A stretch of 64,000 nt of DNA from Brachionus plicatilis. Taxonomy: Eukaryota > Rotifera > Eurotatoria > Ploima > Brachionidae. Made by a program: the position numbers and the translations under genes. Location of the stretch: the NCBI GenBank assembly GCA_010279815.1, contig QEOQ01000348.1, positions 269,154-333,153 of the forward strand. Reading direction: 5' to 3'. How positions within the stretch are numbered: the first letter of the stretch is position 1; the number at the start of each line of letters is the position of its first letter. Shown here piece by piece: positions 45,001 to 55,144 of this stretch. The notes under the pieces are model-generated. The model did no database searches, had not been told where the DNA came from, and saw nothing but the letters and a program-made list of their open reading frames with translations.

Positions 45001-46001
45001 ACACACAATTAATAGACAATCTTAAGTCTATTAATTTTTTATTAGAAATCCTCATTAATTGCCTTGAGATTTCGAAACTAAAAAAAAAATGGTTTACCAT
45101 GGGACAGTTTTTTAGTTCAAGTCCCATTGGCAAATTTAAATTTTTGATTTAAAAAAAGCAAAATCATATGAGATCATTAATAAAAAATTAAAATAATTAT
45201 TATCATTTATAAGAAATTAACTCAAAGTGCAATGGAACTTTGTCCAAGAATCGAGACAAAAAAATCACCCGAATCGCTGGACGAAGAGTTGCGCAACATA
45301 GACAAACAAATAAAATTGACAGAAAAATTGTAAATTAAAAAAATTTTGTTTAAAATTTTTTAATTTTTTTTAATTGTTACTCGACAAGACATGGTAACGA
45401 GGAAGAGATAACAAAAAAATACATCGAAATGCGAGGTAGATACAAACAGATAAATGATGACATAAAAAAACAGCACAAGTTTTTGGACAGCTTGGAAAAA
45501 GCGCTGCGCAAGCGAGAGGACGCAATGGCGCTGTTTACTCAAAGTAAAGCGCTTCGTTGTGCCATGGACTTTAGTAACTACCTGAATTCACGCGAGTACC
45601 AAGGCACTCTTAAATTCGATCATCACGAACAAAAGTTGGACATAATCGTGAACCCGTCAAAGTTAAGAGAAGGCAAAGAAAGCAAAGATTTGAAGTCGCT
45701 GTCTGGCGGTGAGCGCTCATTCAGCACTGTGTCATTCCTGCTCGCTCTTTGGTCCATTGTCGAATGTCCCATTTTGTTTCTGGACGAATTTGACGTGTTC
45801 ATGGACCAAATAAATCGATCCATTGCCATGGACCTTATTTTGTCAGCTGCCAAAGAGAAGCTAAATGGTCAGTATGTTTTTCTGACTCCTCAGGAAATGG
45901 GCTCCATTAATCCAGATCAATATGTCAAAATGTTCAAAATGCCTGATCCCAAACGTGCCATTGACTTGCTTTCGGCCAACCAGGAAAATGAGCAAGAATG
46001 A
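36096..46001 (+). CDS. SMC6: Structural maintenance of chromosomes protein 6
   Basis: Eight exons: 36096-36281, 36340-36460, 36509-36614, 38013-39399, 42518-42958, 43010-43375, 45214-45329 and 45389-46001. All are GT-AG with matching phases, totalling 3336 nt and 1111 aa, about the usual SMC6 length. The N-terminal head has IEKVYLKNFKCHSLL and Walker A GRNGSGKSA (residues about 99-107), cut by a 48-nt intron. FNIQVENPVCFLNQETSKHF is diagnostic of SMC6. Coiled coils flank a hinge near 480-680 (FPTVYEMLNIKDTIIANTLI). The C-terminal head has the signature LSGGERSFSTV (about 1010) and Walker B ILFLDEFDVFMD. The SMC5/6 complex acts in DNA repair, replication-stress handling and silencing of extrachromosomal DNA (family knowledge). 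Poly(A) signal at 46076. Confidence 0.95.
36672..37172. repeat. MITE with GGGTCTGGTCAAAAGTTTGACCA ends, in SMC6 intron 3
   Basis: GGGTCTGGTCAAAAGTTTGA at 36672 and TCAAACTTTTGACCAGACCC ending at 37172 are inverted. A further inverted end finishes at 37635, so two overlapping or nested copies are present. Sequence inside (36877-37020) is repeated at 56451-56600 in Dispatched intron 1. Confidence 0.75.
37639..37945. repeat. Near-perfect palindrome of about 307 bp in SMC6 intron 3
   Basis: AATTCTTCCTTTTTTGATGA at the left and TCATCAAAAAAGGAAGAATT at the right, with further paired arms (GTTGCACC-type motifs) close to the centre. It abuts the GGGTCTGG element directly. Confidence 0.8.
39467..39751. 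repeat. Palindromic MITE, GGCATCTTGAAGTT family, copy 3
   Basis: In SMC6 intron 4. GGCATCTTGAAGTTTAGGAT at the left, ATCCTCAACTTCAAGATGCC at the right, with arms rich in GCAAAACTCTGC-type runs. Confidence 0.85.
39822..41230 (-). pseudogene. LINE 3' end interrupted by a MITE
   Basis: The minus strand reads KPGYIILQE near 41150-41190, and beyond the insert RINKIVNDHNDQDVYQCLTN to a stop near 39966. A 3' UTR and the GGCGTTCATTG tail with an ATA microsatellite at 39822-39880 follow. The reading frame continues if the MITE and a short target duplication are removed. The family call rests on the tail shared with 32568. Confidence 0.4.
40058..41150. mobile_element. MITE of about 1.1 kb with GGGCATTCTGAAATTTTTGT ends
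   Basis: The left end (ATGTGAAATTTCAGTACAAA) and the complement of the right end are similar, followed by matching arms carrying TACAATATTGTACTGTTTGC. An inner pair, GGATTAAAATACCATAAAAA (40295) and its complement (about 40835), suggests a second element nested inside. Ends resemble the family at 17905. Confidence 0.65.
41571..42517. other. End of SMC6 intron 4
   Basis: A/T-rich. About 42170-42206 (GACTTTTGAACAACTTTG) resembles the right end of the CAGAGTTG hAT-like family; no matching left end was located. No gene seen. Confidence 0.35.
44074..44528. repeat. Palindromic MITE, GGCAA-TTGAAGTT family, copy 4
   Basis: In SMC6 intron 6. GGCAAATTGAAGTTCATGAT at the left; the right end is slightly shortened (TTTTGATTATGAAGTTGC). 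Same orientation as the copy at 11007. Confidence 0.72.
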
Positions 46002-46075
46002 AATTAATTTGGAAAATTTGATAGTACTTTTTTTTTTAATTGTGTGTCATCATAAAGCGAAATTTTTGTATCAAT

Positions 46076-46081
46076 AATAAA
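46076..46081 (+). promoter_or_regulatory. Poly(A) signal of SMC6
   Basis: AATAAA 75 nt after the TGA at 45999-46001. Confidence 0.5.
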
Positions 46082-47071
46082 AAAAAGTTATTTTTGTGCT
46101 TTACCAGTCACTTTTTTTTGACAGTTGTTAAAATAAAACTCAAATTTATTAAAATTGAAATTTTTAAAAATTTATTTTAATTAATGGACAATCAGATGGC
46201 GTTTACACTAAATTTTAATAGATTTTAGTCACCAAAATTAAAATCAACAATAAATTTTTGATCATTTATGTGTTAAATAAAAAAAAAAAAAGTTCGATAT
46301 TTAAATCTAAATGGTGTTTAAAATATTGGTATTTCAATGAGGTTGTTGATATTTAGGGAGACTATCTTTTTTAATGAATTTATATTATTTTATAAGTATC
46401 GCTTGAAATAAAAAAATTGAACAAAAAATAAATCATTTAATTTTTATATTTTTCTCTATAAAATCTTTAGAAGAAAATAAATTTTGTTAAAAAAAGAATT
46501 AAAAGTTAACAGTGTTCAAAGATGAGATACTCTAAAGAAATGAAACGACGTGAAAGTTAAGTCTAGACATCTAATTTTGATTACTCAAAATTAAAAAAAA
46601 AATTTTAAATTTTGCATTTAAGAAAAATAATTTTATAGAAAATAATGGTCCAAAAAGTAAAAAATAATGAATTGGCTCTAGCAGTCCATAAAAATTTATG
46701 AAATATTTTTTTAATGTGTTTTTTAAATTTTTTAACCATTTTAAAATCTTAAAATTAAATAAATTTACATTAAATTATTAAATTTGGATTTTTCATTTTA
46801 ATATAAATTTAATTAACTAAAAAAATGTCTACCTTTTGCTTATCGTTTCTTCATCGTTTGCCATCATCTTTCACTATTTATATTTTCTCCCTGGAAAAAA
46901 AATTTTTAAATTTAAAAATAAACTCTGCATTTTTTTTGCAATTAAAGTGCAAAATTCATTCAATGTAAAACATTTAAATTAATTTAAATAATTTTAAATT
47001 CAGAGTGTATTAAAAGATTCAATAGATTTTTTCCATCCAAGAAACAAAGAATAAAACTATTCAATAGCCTA
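46082..47071. other. Intergenic 3' of SMC6
   Basis: A/T-rich sequence between two convergent genes. No gene, RNA or repeat unit recognised. Confidence 0.45.
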
Positions 47072-47408
47072 AATTGACAAAGCTATAAAAGAGCTTCTTC
47101 AAAGCTATAAGAGGTAATCTAATAATTATATTCTTGAAGCTAAAACTAAGTGACAATGAGGTAAAAAAAAATTAGAAAAGTCAAAATTTTTTGGGTTTTA
47201 ATTAAATTTTTTGATCTTGTTTTGTCTAATATTGTTTTATACCTAGCTCAAAAATACTTAAAAAATGGAAGCTTCAAAATGACACGAAATTGACAAAGCT
47301 ATAAAAGAGCTTCTTCAAAGCTATAAGAGGTATTCTAATAATTATAATCTTGAAGCTAAAACTAAGTGACAATGAGGTAAAAAAAAATTAGAAAAGTCAG
47401 AATTTTTC
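47072..47408. repeat. Direct repeat, about 120-bp units spaced 215 bp
   Basis: AATTGACAAAGCTATAAAAG and the following 110 bp occur at 47072 and again at 47287, nearly identical. Confidence 0.88.
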
Positions 47409-47524
47409 AATTTTTTCAAATTCTTTGAAGCTTTTTATTTTAATTCTTTTAATAAATATTTTTTATATTTCCTCATTTTAAAATTCAAATATGAAAGAAT
47501 TAATTTTTTTTATCTGCAACTAAT

Positions 47525-47574
47525 GTGACTCCAAAACGGAAGTTTTATTATTGGTGTACTCGAATGCGTTCATT
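47525..47574 (-). pseudogene. Detached copy of the GPCR C-terminal coding end
   Basis: Matches the coding region at about 48279-48340 of the GPCR gene (TGTGACTCCAAAACG, then TTATTGGTGTACTCGAATG) with a 12-base deletion and a few substitutions. It lies about 750 bp downstream of the gene end, followed by flank sequence that also matches the gene's 3' flank. Confidence 0.75.
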
Positions 47575-47629
47575 TACCCTTTATCCTATTTTGTTTCTTT
47601 AAGCAGCTTATATAAAAACAAAATTTAAT

Positions 47630-48180
47630 TTTTGATTAATATTTTTTTGTTGAAATGCTTTTTTATTTTTGCTTTTTTAATTTTTTAAAAAATCTATGAA
47701 ACAAAAATAAAAAAAATTACATTGTTAATTGAGACAATAAAAGCTCTTTATTATATTTAAAAAAAAAATTTTGAACATTTCCTCATTTTAAAATTTGAAT
47801 ATGATTTAAACCTAATTTATTAATATTTCTTTGTTAGAACGCTTTTTATTCCTTATTTTTTTATTAATAAATTTTTTAAAAAATCAAAAAAAGTAAAAAT
47901 AAAAAAATTACATTGTTAATTGAGACAATAAAAGCTCTTTATTATATTTAAAAAAAAAAATTTTGAACATTTCCTCATTTTAAAATTTAAATATGATATA
48001 AACCTTTTTGATTAATATTTCTTTGTTAGAACGCTTTTTATTCCTTATTTTTTTATTAATAAATTTTTTAAAAAATCAAAGAAATAAAAATAAAAAAATT
48101 ACATTGTTAATTAAGACAATATTATATTTAAAAAAAAAAATTGAACATTTCCTCATTTTAAAATTTAAATATGATATTTT
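47630..48180. repeat. Tandem repeat of 191 bp, about three copies, downstream of the GPCR
   Basis: The anchor ACATTGTTAATT occurs at 47719, 47910 and 48101, spacing 191 bp. Units also share AACATTTCCTCATTTTAAAA and TTAGAACGCTTTTTATTCC. Confidence 0.88.
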
Positions 48181-48241
48181 TACATTTTTTTAAAATTTAT
48201 TAAACTATTTAATCAAAAGACAAATTAACATGTGCAAATTA

Positions 48242-49480
48242 CTAAACTTCACAACTAATCTTTTGCATTTCATGTGACTCCAAAACGCAAGCTTTGTTAT
48301 TGGTACTTTTCTCCTTGGTGTACTCGAATGTGTTCATCAAAGTGCTGGTGATTGACGCATCCAAATTTTTGTCCTGCTTTGGCGGCTCACTTTGCATCAG
48401 CTTAAAACCACAGCACACAAAACTAAAATTGCCAAACATGGCATGCTTTGCTCTTTTGAGCATAATCTTAATCTCTTTTTTAAACTTTGAATTTGTTGTC
48501 AGATAGATGAAAAAACTCGTTGAATGATTGGCATTCACAGTGTTGTTCAGGATGCAAAATATTAAATCATCACATTTCTTCATTTTTTTCTCCGGGTTCG
48601 ACACTGCCTCAGCATGCATTATCGGGTTGTAAATGTTAATGGGCACTGTGAACACAATAAAAAGAAGAGTGACACCGATTATGGTCAGTGCCATGTATCT
48701 CATTTTGTCCAATTCTTTGTCTTTGAAGGACTTTTTTGAGCTTTCTCGGCGCATTTGCGCTGTCCTGAGGCCATGACGATTCAAATTCTGCTTGGACCTG
48801 AACACCTTTGCAACCAGACCAATGTTACAAATGAGCATTATGAAAAATGGCACAAACGAGAATACAAAAGAGTCTATCCAGCTGTAGTAGTTGGCGTAGA
48901 AATATGTGTAGAAGCCTGGCGAAGTTTTACAATGAGGATAGACAATTGGGTTGATGTTGTGCTCCAGAGCGCTGGGATCACTGGACTCTTCGCTGCTCAA
49001 GAACACCAGAAAGTGAGCGTTTATCAAGGCTAAGCTTACAAATAAAATAATAAATATTTTACTGGCAACTTTTCTGTTGCACCATTTTTTTGACTTTGAA
49101 AATGACAAAACGCTGAAAAATCTGTCCAAATTGGCAACGGTCAGCAACCAGCTGGACAGTTGACAGCTCACAAAAAAGGTAAATACATGCAGGCGGCATA
49201 TTAAGGTGCCCGATATGTACACATGAAATTTGTAGGCTAAAAAATCACGGAATGAACCGACCCATATCACTATGAAGTCCGAAAGTGTCATTAGATAAAG
49301 GTAGAAGAATGTTGAGTTGTGTCTCATGCTCTTGCGGGAAAACACCACCAAAGACAAACCATTTGTCACCGTACCCAATACAACCCAGATTAGCGGAATT
49401 GTTATGTTCAAGATGCGGATTGTTTGCCGGATTTGATCGCATGAGTCGTCCAAATTTTCTGTCTGATTTAGCATCATCAT
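48242..49480 (-). CDS. Rhodopsin-class GPCR, peptide-receptor type, ligand unknown
   Basis: An intronless 412-aa ORF with seven hydrophobic segments (about 24-47, 58-80, 93-125, 138-160, 200-225, 260-285, 305-328). TM1 has the conserved N40; TM2 has LSD with D68. Cys95 (top of TM3) and Cys184 (second extracellular loop) can form the conserved disulphide. The DRY box is DRF (119-121). TM6 has F-T-V-P. TM7 reads NHSTSFFIYLTTNSKF in place of NPxxY, as seen in FMRFamide-like and related invertebrate peptide receptors. NQT at 5-7 is a likely N-glycosylation site. The short cytoplasmic tail has Cys356-Cys357 that could be palmitoylated. The specific ligand cannot be told. Confidence 0.88.
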   Translation of the reverse strand: MMMLNQTENLDDSCDQIRQTIRILNITIPLIWVVLGTVTNGLSLVVFSRKSMRHNSTFFYLYLMTLSDFIVIWVGSFRDFLAYKFHVYISGTLICRLHVFTFFVSCQLSSWLLTVANLDRFFSVLSFSKSKKWCNRKVASKIFIILFVSLALINAHFLVFLSSEESSDPSALEHNINPIVYPHCKTSPGFYTYFYANYYSWIDSFVFSFVPFFIMLICNIGLVAKVFRSKQNLNRHGLRTAQMRRESSKKSFKDKELDKMRYMALTIIGVTLLFIVFTVPINIYNPIMHAEAVSNPEKKMKKCDDLIFCILNNTVNANHSTSFFIYLTTNSKFKKEIKIMLKRAKHAMFGNFSFVCCGFKLMQSEPPKQDKNLDASITSTLMNTFEYTKEKSTNNKACVLESHEMQKISCEV

Positions 49481-52400
49481 GATTTTTTTTTTTAGGAAAT
49501 CATCTAGATATTCTAAACAAAATTTTTTTTTTCTATTAGAAAAGCTCTTAATGTTTTTGAGGATTAATTATCTGAAAATGGTTGAGATTATAATCAGGCT
49601 TTGTGTAAAGCGCTAGATGGCTTAAAGAAATTAGTTTTTTTGATATTTTTACGGGAAGGATTTATTTGCGCATAAAATCCTCAAGATTCTAATTTAATTA
49701 GATATTTTTTGTAAAAATTTTATTTAATTTTCTTATATGTCGTTTGTTATTAAATTCAAAATTAAATATTATCATGCGATAGGAATCCTTTCTTGAAAAG
49801 TTTAAGAGATCCTACATTTCTTAGGCAAACTCCTTACATCATGAACATTTTTTAGGGTGTCTTTTCTAATTTTTAACATTTTTTTTTAATTCTACCTAGA
49901 CTTAAGAAAAAATATTTTCATTGTTATCTCTTAAAAAAATTAAATGAAAGTTAAAATTAAAGTAAAAAAAAAAACTTATATTAAATTTTTATTAAATCGA
50001 TTCTTAGGCAATAATTTAACTCACCCACTTAATCCATTAGCTTGATCAATTTCAAACAAATTAAGCATATAATTTTAAAATTAAATTAAAAAAAATATCG
50101 ATTTTGTCTCTTTTTTATTTTTAATTTTCCCTTAAGTTTTGATTGCATTCAATTTATTAAAAAATTATTTAATTAAAAGAAGAGACAAAGATCTATGCTC
50201 CTAGAGCTCTGGTTACTTGGTTCTTGCTATCTGAACTCTACCATGATACTTATCCGGACATTGATTTAGACAAGAGTTTCCGTTTTAGAAAAAAAATTTA
50301 TTTTAAAATTTTATTTTCGATCACAATAAATGATATACTTAATTGCTTAATGTGCCTCGGGTCTTAATAGTTTTCCATAAAATTAAAAGAACATGAGATT
50401 CTGAAAAATTATTTATTTTTGTTAACAAAATTTTTAAAGATCTTTTAGCTTTATAATCAAGTAAAATGTTAATTAAAAAATCGAGTTAATTAATCTAAGA
50501 TTACTAAAGGTTTTCTGCACAGGCATTTGTATCAATTTTGAATGTAATTCTATCAGCACTAACTTGTCGAATCTTTAGCAATTTCTTATCGTTTTTTTGC
50601 TAAATTAAATAAACTCGATATTATTTAATTCGAGGCATAAATATATTCTATATCAGCATTTAAAATTATAATTGCTTTCATCTTAAATTTTGTGCAATTA
50701 AAATTTTGAAATAGCTAAAATTATCTTATTAATTTTTTAAAAGGTGCTAATCTCCCAGTGATTTGGATCACAAGCATTTAAATTGAGTTATTATGTGTTT
50801 TTTTTAAATAATTACTTAATTAGATTTATTTTTAAATTTTTTTTAAAAAATATTATTAGAAAAGACACAAGAAAAATTTCCGATGCATATTTTTAGGCTT
50901 ATGATAATTTTTTTTGATCGATTATAAAAGTCATCATTAAATTTTATTGATATTGAAAAATAGATTTTTTTAATTAAACTCGAATAAAAATGCTGTAAAA
51001 ATTATAAACAAATTTATTTATATTACAGTCGATTGTAATTAATTGAATAAAATAAACATTAATCAAAAATTTTTAAGATTTACTTTTTAGGGTAATTTAC
51101 AACTTCATTTAGCTAAAGAAAAAAAGTTAAAATTTAAAGCGGATTAAAGTAAATTTCTGCTCATAATCAACTGCAACTAAATAATTACAAAAATAAATCG
51201 ATTTTAAAAAAAGCTTTGAGCTTACAATTGCATTTAAAAAATTCTATTGATTAAATTTTATTTTTTTAAACATTAAATCATAATTAATCTTTTATTTTAA
51301 ATGATCTATAAACAAGATAAAGTTATCAGCTGTTAGATTGATGATATTTAGTTTTGGATTTTGGCTCAAGACTGATTCTTTATCAAAATTTCCACTCTAA
51401 TAAATTGTAGCTTATCTTTTTAACTACGATAAGTCTTCGTTTTTAAAAGAATAATTTTTATTTTATTTCTAATCTCTACAGATGAAATAATTTTTTTTGA
51501 ATTTGATAAAAATATATTCATTTTTTTGGAATGATTGAATTAGCTGAAAATGACAATGGTTTTAATTGACAGCATAGTATTGTTTTATTTTTATTTTCTA
51601 AAAAATTTTTTAAAATTAAAATCTCAAAGCTTAATCTATTACATTGTGAATAAATTAAACAATTTTACTTGAAAAAAATTTTATTACTTTATTTTCAATT
51701 TAAAATATTAAGAATTATTAGTTCCTTCTTTTCGAAGTTGTCTATAGCGAGAAATGGATAGAGATTCTGCAATTGAAAAATAATACAATTCGTATGAAAG
51801 AAAAAAAATTTTAATTATTTTTTTGATAAATTGATTCATGTGCTAAAATATTAAAGTATTAATTAATTTGTTGACAATTAACATTTTTTTTCAATTTAAT
51901 AAATTCTATAAAATCATTTCAGTAAAACGTATTTTCTATGAAATTGAACTTTTCTTTTTATATCAGCATTCTATGAAAAAATTTCTATTAAATTAACCGG
52001 TCCCTAATTGACAATATTGTGATATTATCAAATATCTAGTAATTAAATATTTCCTGATTTTTCATAAAAATTGGTAAATTTTACTGCCTTTTTGAATCTT
52101 TTATTTAAATGCTATTTTTTTTATTTTTAAGTAGACAAATTTTTAAAATTCAATATCGATTTAAAACATTTACTTTTTGATTGATACAATTGTATTTTTT
52201 TAATTTTTTAAATTTTCGAAATTTCGAAATTATGATCAAAATTATTTGAAAAATTTCTTAAAAGCTTTTTTTAATTATGATTTATTTATAAACTCTAGTT
52301 TTTAAAATGAAAACTTTAAAGTCTAGTTGCTAAGTGAATTTAATCAAGTGAATAATCAAAAATAGATGAAGCTTGCTTTTAAGATTGTCACTTTAATGAA

Positions 52401-53480
52401 GCATTATTTTAAAAATTTGGTTTTGCACTCTACTCACCCAGTAGACTGATAATCATAATTGAATTAATAACATTTTTATATAAAAAAATTTTTTTTATAA
52501 GTCAATGTGTAAAAATAACTTAAGATTAAGAATAAACATGAACTTACAAGTTATGAAGAAATTTTTGTCTAGAACAATATTTATAAGCAATAAAATAAGA
52601 AAAAATTTAAGTGATAATATTTTCTGAATGACCATTTTTTCACTACTTAACTCAATTGTTTAATATTTTTTAATATTTTTTTGGAATTATTAATCATAAA
52701 ACTTGTTGTCTACCTTTCCATTCATTATTCAATTTAATCAAAAAAAATTCAAATAAATCATGCTCAAATGGAGCAAAACCTAGACTTTTGAGGGTACACT
52801 TTAAAATTTGGAAGAAATTTAAAATAACAAAAGACTATTTTATTATAGAATATCCTTTTTTCAATAACATAAATTTTATAGGTGAAATTTTTTTTTGTGT
52901 TATCAAAATTTAGATATATAAATAATCTGTCATTTTTTTGATGTTTAATTAAAATTGACGGTTTTTCCAGAAATTTTTAATGAAACCATTTTAACAATTC
53001 ACTTCAACAAGTCTTTTTGCAATCTTATCTTTTTCTGAAGAGAAATTAAAAAAATTTTGTGATTAATTTTTATAAGAAAAAAATCCTGTTTTCATGTGAC
53101 ATTCATTTTCAAATAAATATTTTTAGTATTTTACATATATTGACGTCAATTTAGATTTGTTTCAAATTTTTTTAATTACTTTGCCCCAGGACTGTTTAAA
53201 ATCAGATCAGCGCTAACTTAAAAATTTTTTTGTTAGTTAATAATTTATTGGCAATTTTTTAATTCTAAAAATTTTAATATTTTTTAAAATATTAAAAAAT
53301 CAAAAAATCCATTCATTGTTATTGGCAATTTTTTAATTCTAAAAATTAATTAAAAAATCTAAAAAATAATTGTAAATAAAGTTTTGCTTAAATGAAATTC
53401 TAGTGCTTAATAAAACTTATTTAAAAGTCTCACATGCTTCTTTATTTTTATTTTAAAAATTAAAAAAAAGGCTAATAAAA
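49481..53480. other. 4-kb intergenic desert
   Basis: Between the divergent GPCR and SNRPF genes. Very A/T-rich, no ORF above chance, no palindromic MITE ends of the families seen elsewhere, no tRNA recognised. The contrast with the repeat-rich introns is notable. Confidence 0.5.
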
Positions 53481-53753
53481 ATGTCTGTCGCAACAGTTCC
53501 ACTAAACCCTAAACCGTTCTTGAACAACCTGACTGGCAAACCTGTCCAAGTTAAACTAAAATGGGGCATGGAGTACAAAGGTATTTTGGTGTCAGTGGAC
53601 GGCTACATGAATCTGCAGTTGGCAAACACCGAGGAGTACATTGATGGCGCATTGACCGGCAATCTAGGCGAAGCTCTCATCCGGTGCAACAATGTGCTGT
53701 ACATTCGCGGCATCGAGGACGAGGACGAGGACATGGAAGCAATCAGAGATTAA
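53481..53753 (+). CDS. SNRPF: Small nuclear ribonucleoprotein F (Sm F)
   Basis: A complete intronless 90-aa [23 protein letters not shown], then [20 protein letters not shown] and [20 protein letters not shown], then [15 protein letters not shown] align almost residue for residue with animal Sm F. Sm1 spans about residues 22-53 and Sm2 about 66-79, with the acidic tail [12 protein letters not shown]. Sm F is one of seven proteins forming the ring on U1, U2, U4 and U5 snRNAs. Start ATG 53481 lies three or four residues before the conserved part. Confidence 0.97.
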   Translation: MSVATVPLNPKPFLNNLTGKPVQVKLKWGMEYKGILVSVDGYMNLQLANTEEYIDGALTGNLGEALIRCNNVLYIRGIEDEDEDMEAIRD

Positions 53754-53800
53754 TTAATCACGTTTATTTTACTTGTTAAATCATTTTTTTTCTTTAATTA

Positions 53801-53806
53801 AATAAA
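53801..53806 (+). promoter_or_regulatory. Poly(A) signal of SNRPF
   Basis: AATAAA 48 nt after the stop codon. Confidence 0.6.
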
Positions 53807-55144
53807 CTTTAGACCAAAAAATATTTTTTATGTTTCCTCCAAAGACAAAGTCTACTTACGCATGGTCTTATCTATTTAGATAAAAATAATCACAGTCTTC
53901 ATATGATTAAAAAAAAAAAGTTACCAAGCGAACATATAAAATTGAATACTATGGTCTGATTTTTAGATCGAATCACTTTTTTTTTTTATTAATTGCCGAC
54001 AATCAACTCATAAACAAAATGGCGTGATTTTTCAAAATTTAATTTTGTATATCTTTTTTGTTAAATTTTAAAAAATTTAGGTCAATTTAGTCGGTCTCAG
54101 GTGATTTTTGCGTATATCAAAAGGAACTTCTTTGTTTCCCCAGGTCTTTTTATGTTTGTGTAGTTAGGCAAATTTTTGTTTCAATTTTTAATTTTACGTT
54201 TTTGAATTAAATTATTTTTTTATTTAATCAGAACATTTAACCAATTTTAATTAAAAATTATCAATTTAAAGCTTGCCTTTTTTAAAAGATTTATCTATCT
54301 TTATCAAAAAAATTTTTTTTCAATTTTTTAAGACATAATTTTTAAAAGATGATAAATTTCATTGATATTTTTTTTTATCAAAAAAAAACAAAAATAGTCG
54401 CATTTTTATCCCACTATTTTTTGGTGATTTATTTTTTTTATTTAAAGTCAGATTCAAGTGACGCAAATGTATTTTATTTTTTTAATTTTGAATAAAATAA
54501 AATTTTAATTTTTGGTGGTAGTATTTATTTTATAAAATAAAAATAAATTTGGTAATAATGATTTAAATGCGTACACAAAACAAAACAAACAATCAAGTGA
54601 CTATTTAGAGACTTTTTTTTTTAAATGTCTCTTTAAAAATTTAAAATACACAGTGTTGACACTTAAATTGACTTTTTTTATAGTTTAAAAAATGCATAAA
54701 ATATTTGAGAAAAAATATAAATTATCTAAAGATAAAAATAATTTAATGCTCAAAGCATGTTTTAAGATTAGTTTAGCCAAAAAGATAGTTTTTTGCTTTT
54801 TTTTCTAAATTAAATAGCACGTGATTTAGTAGAAAAATTTTAAATAATTAATCGTTTAGCTGTAAATTTAGTTTGACATTTCTTTTTTTAATTTCGAAAT
54901 AAACTTATTAAATTAAAAGTTAATCATTGAGGAGATAAAGTAACGTTTGTTTTGTAAATGGAAGAATTATAATTCAATATTTTTATTTTAAAATGCTCAT
55001 ATGATATGATAAAAAAAACAAAAAAAATTTCTTTTTCAAGTGTACTTAAGAAAATGCTAAATTGGCCGATTCTAATTTAATTACGTTCATTTTAAGAGTT
55101 ATTTAGATAATAGAAGCTGTTTTTATGTACGTCTCCAATTTAAA
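53807..55144. other. Intergenic between SNRPF and Dispatched
   Basis: A/T-rich with no gene or repeat recognised. It presumably contains the Dispatched promoter, which I cannot locate. Confidence 0.4.
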
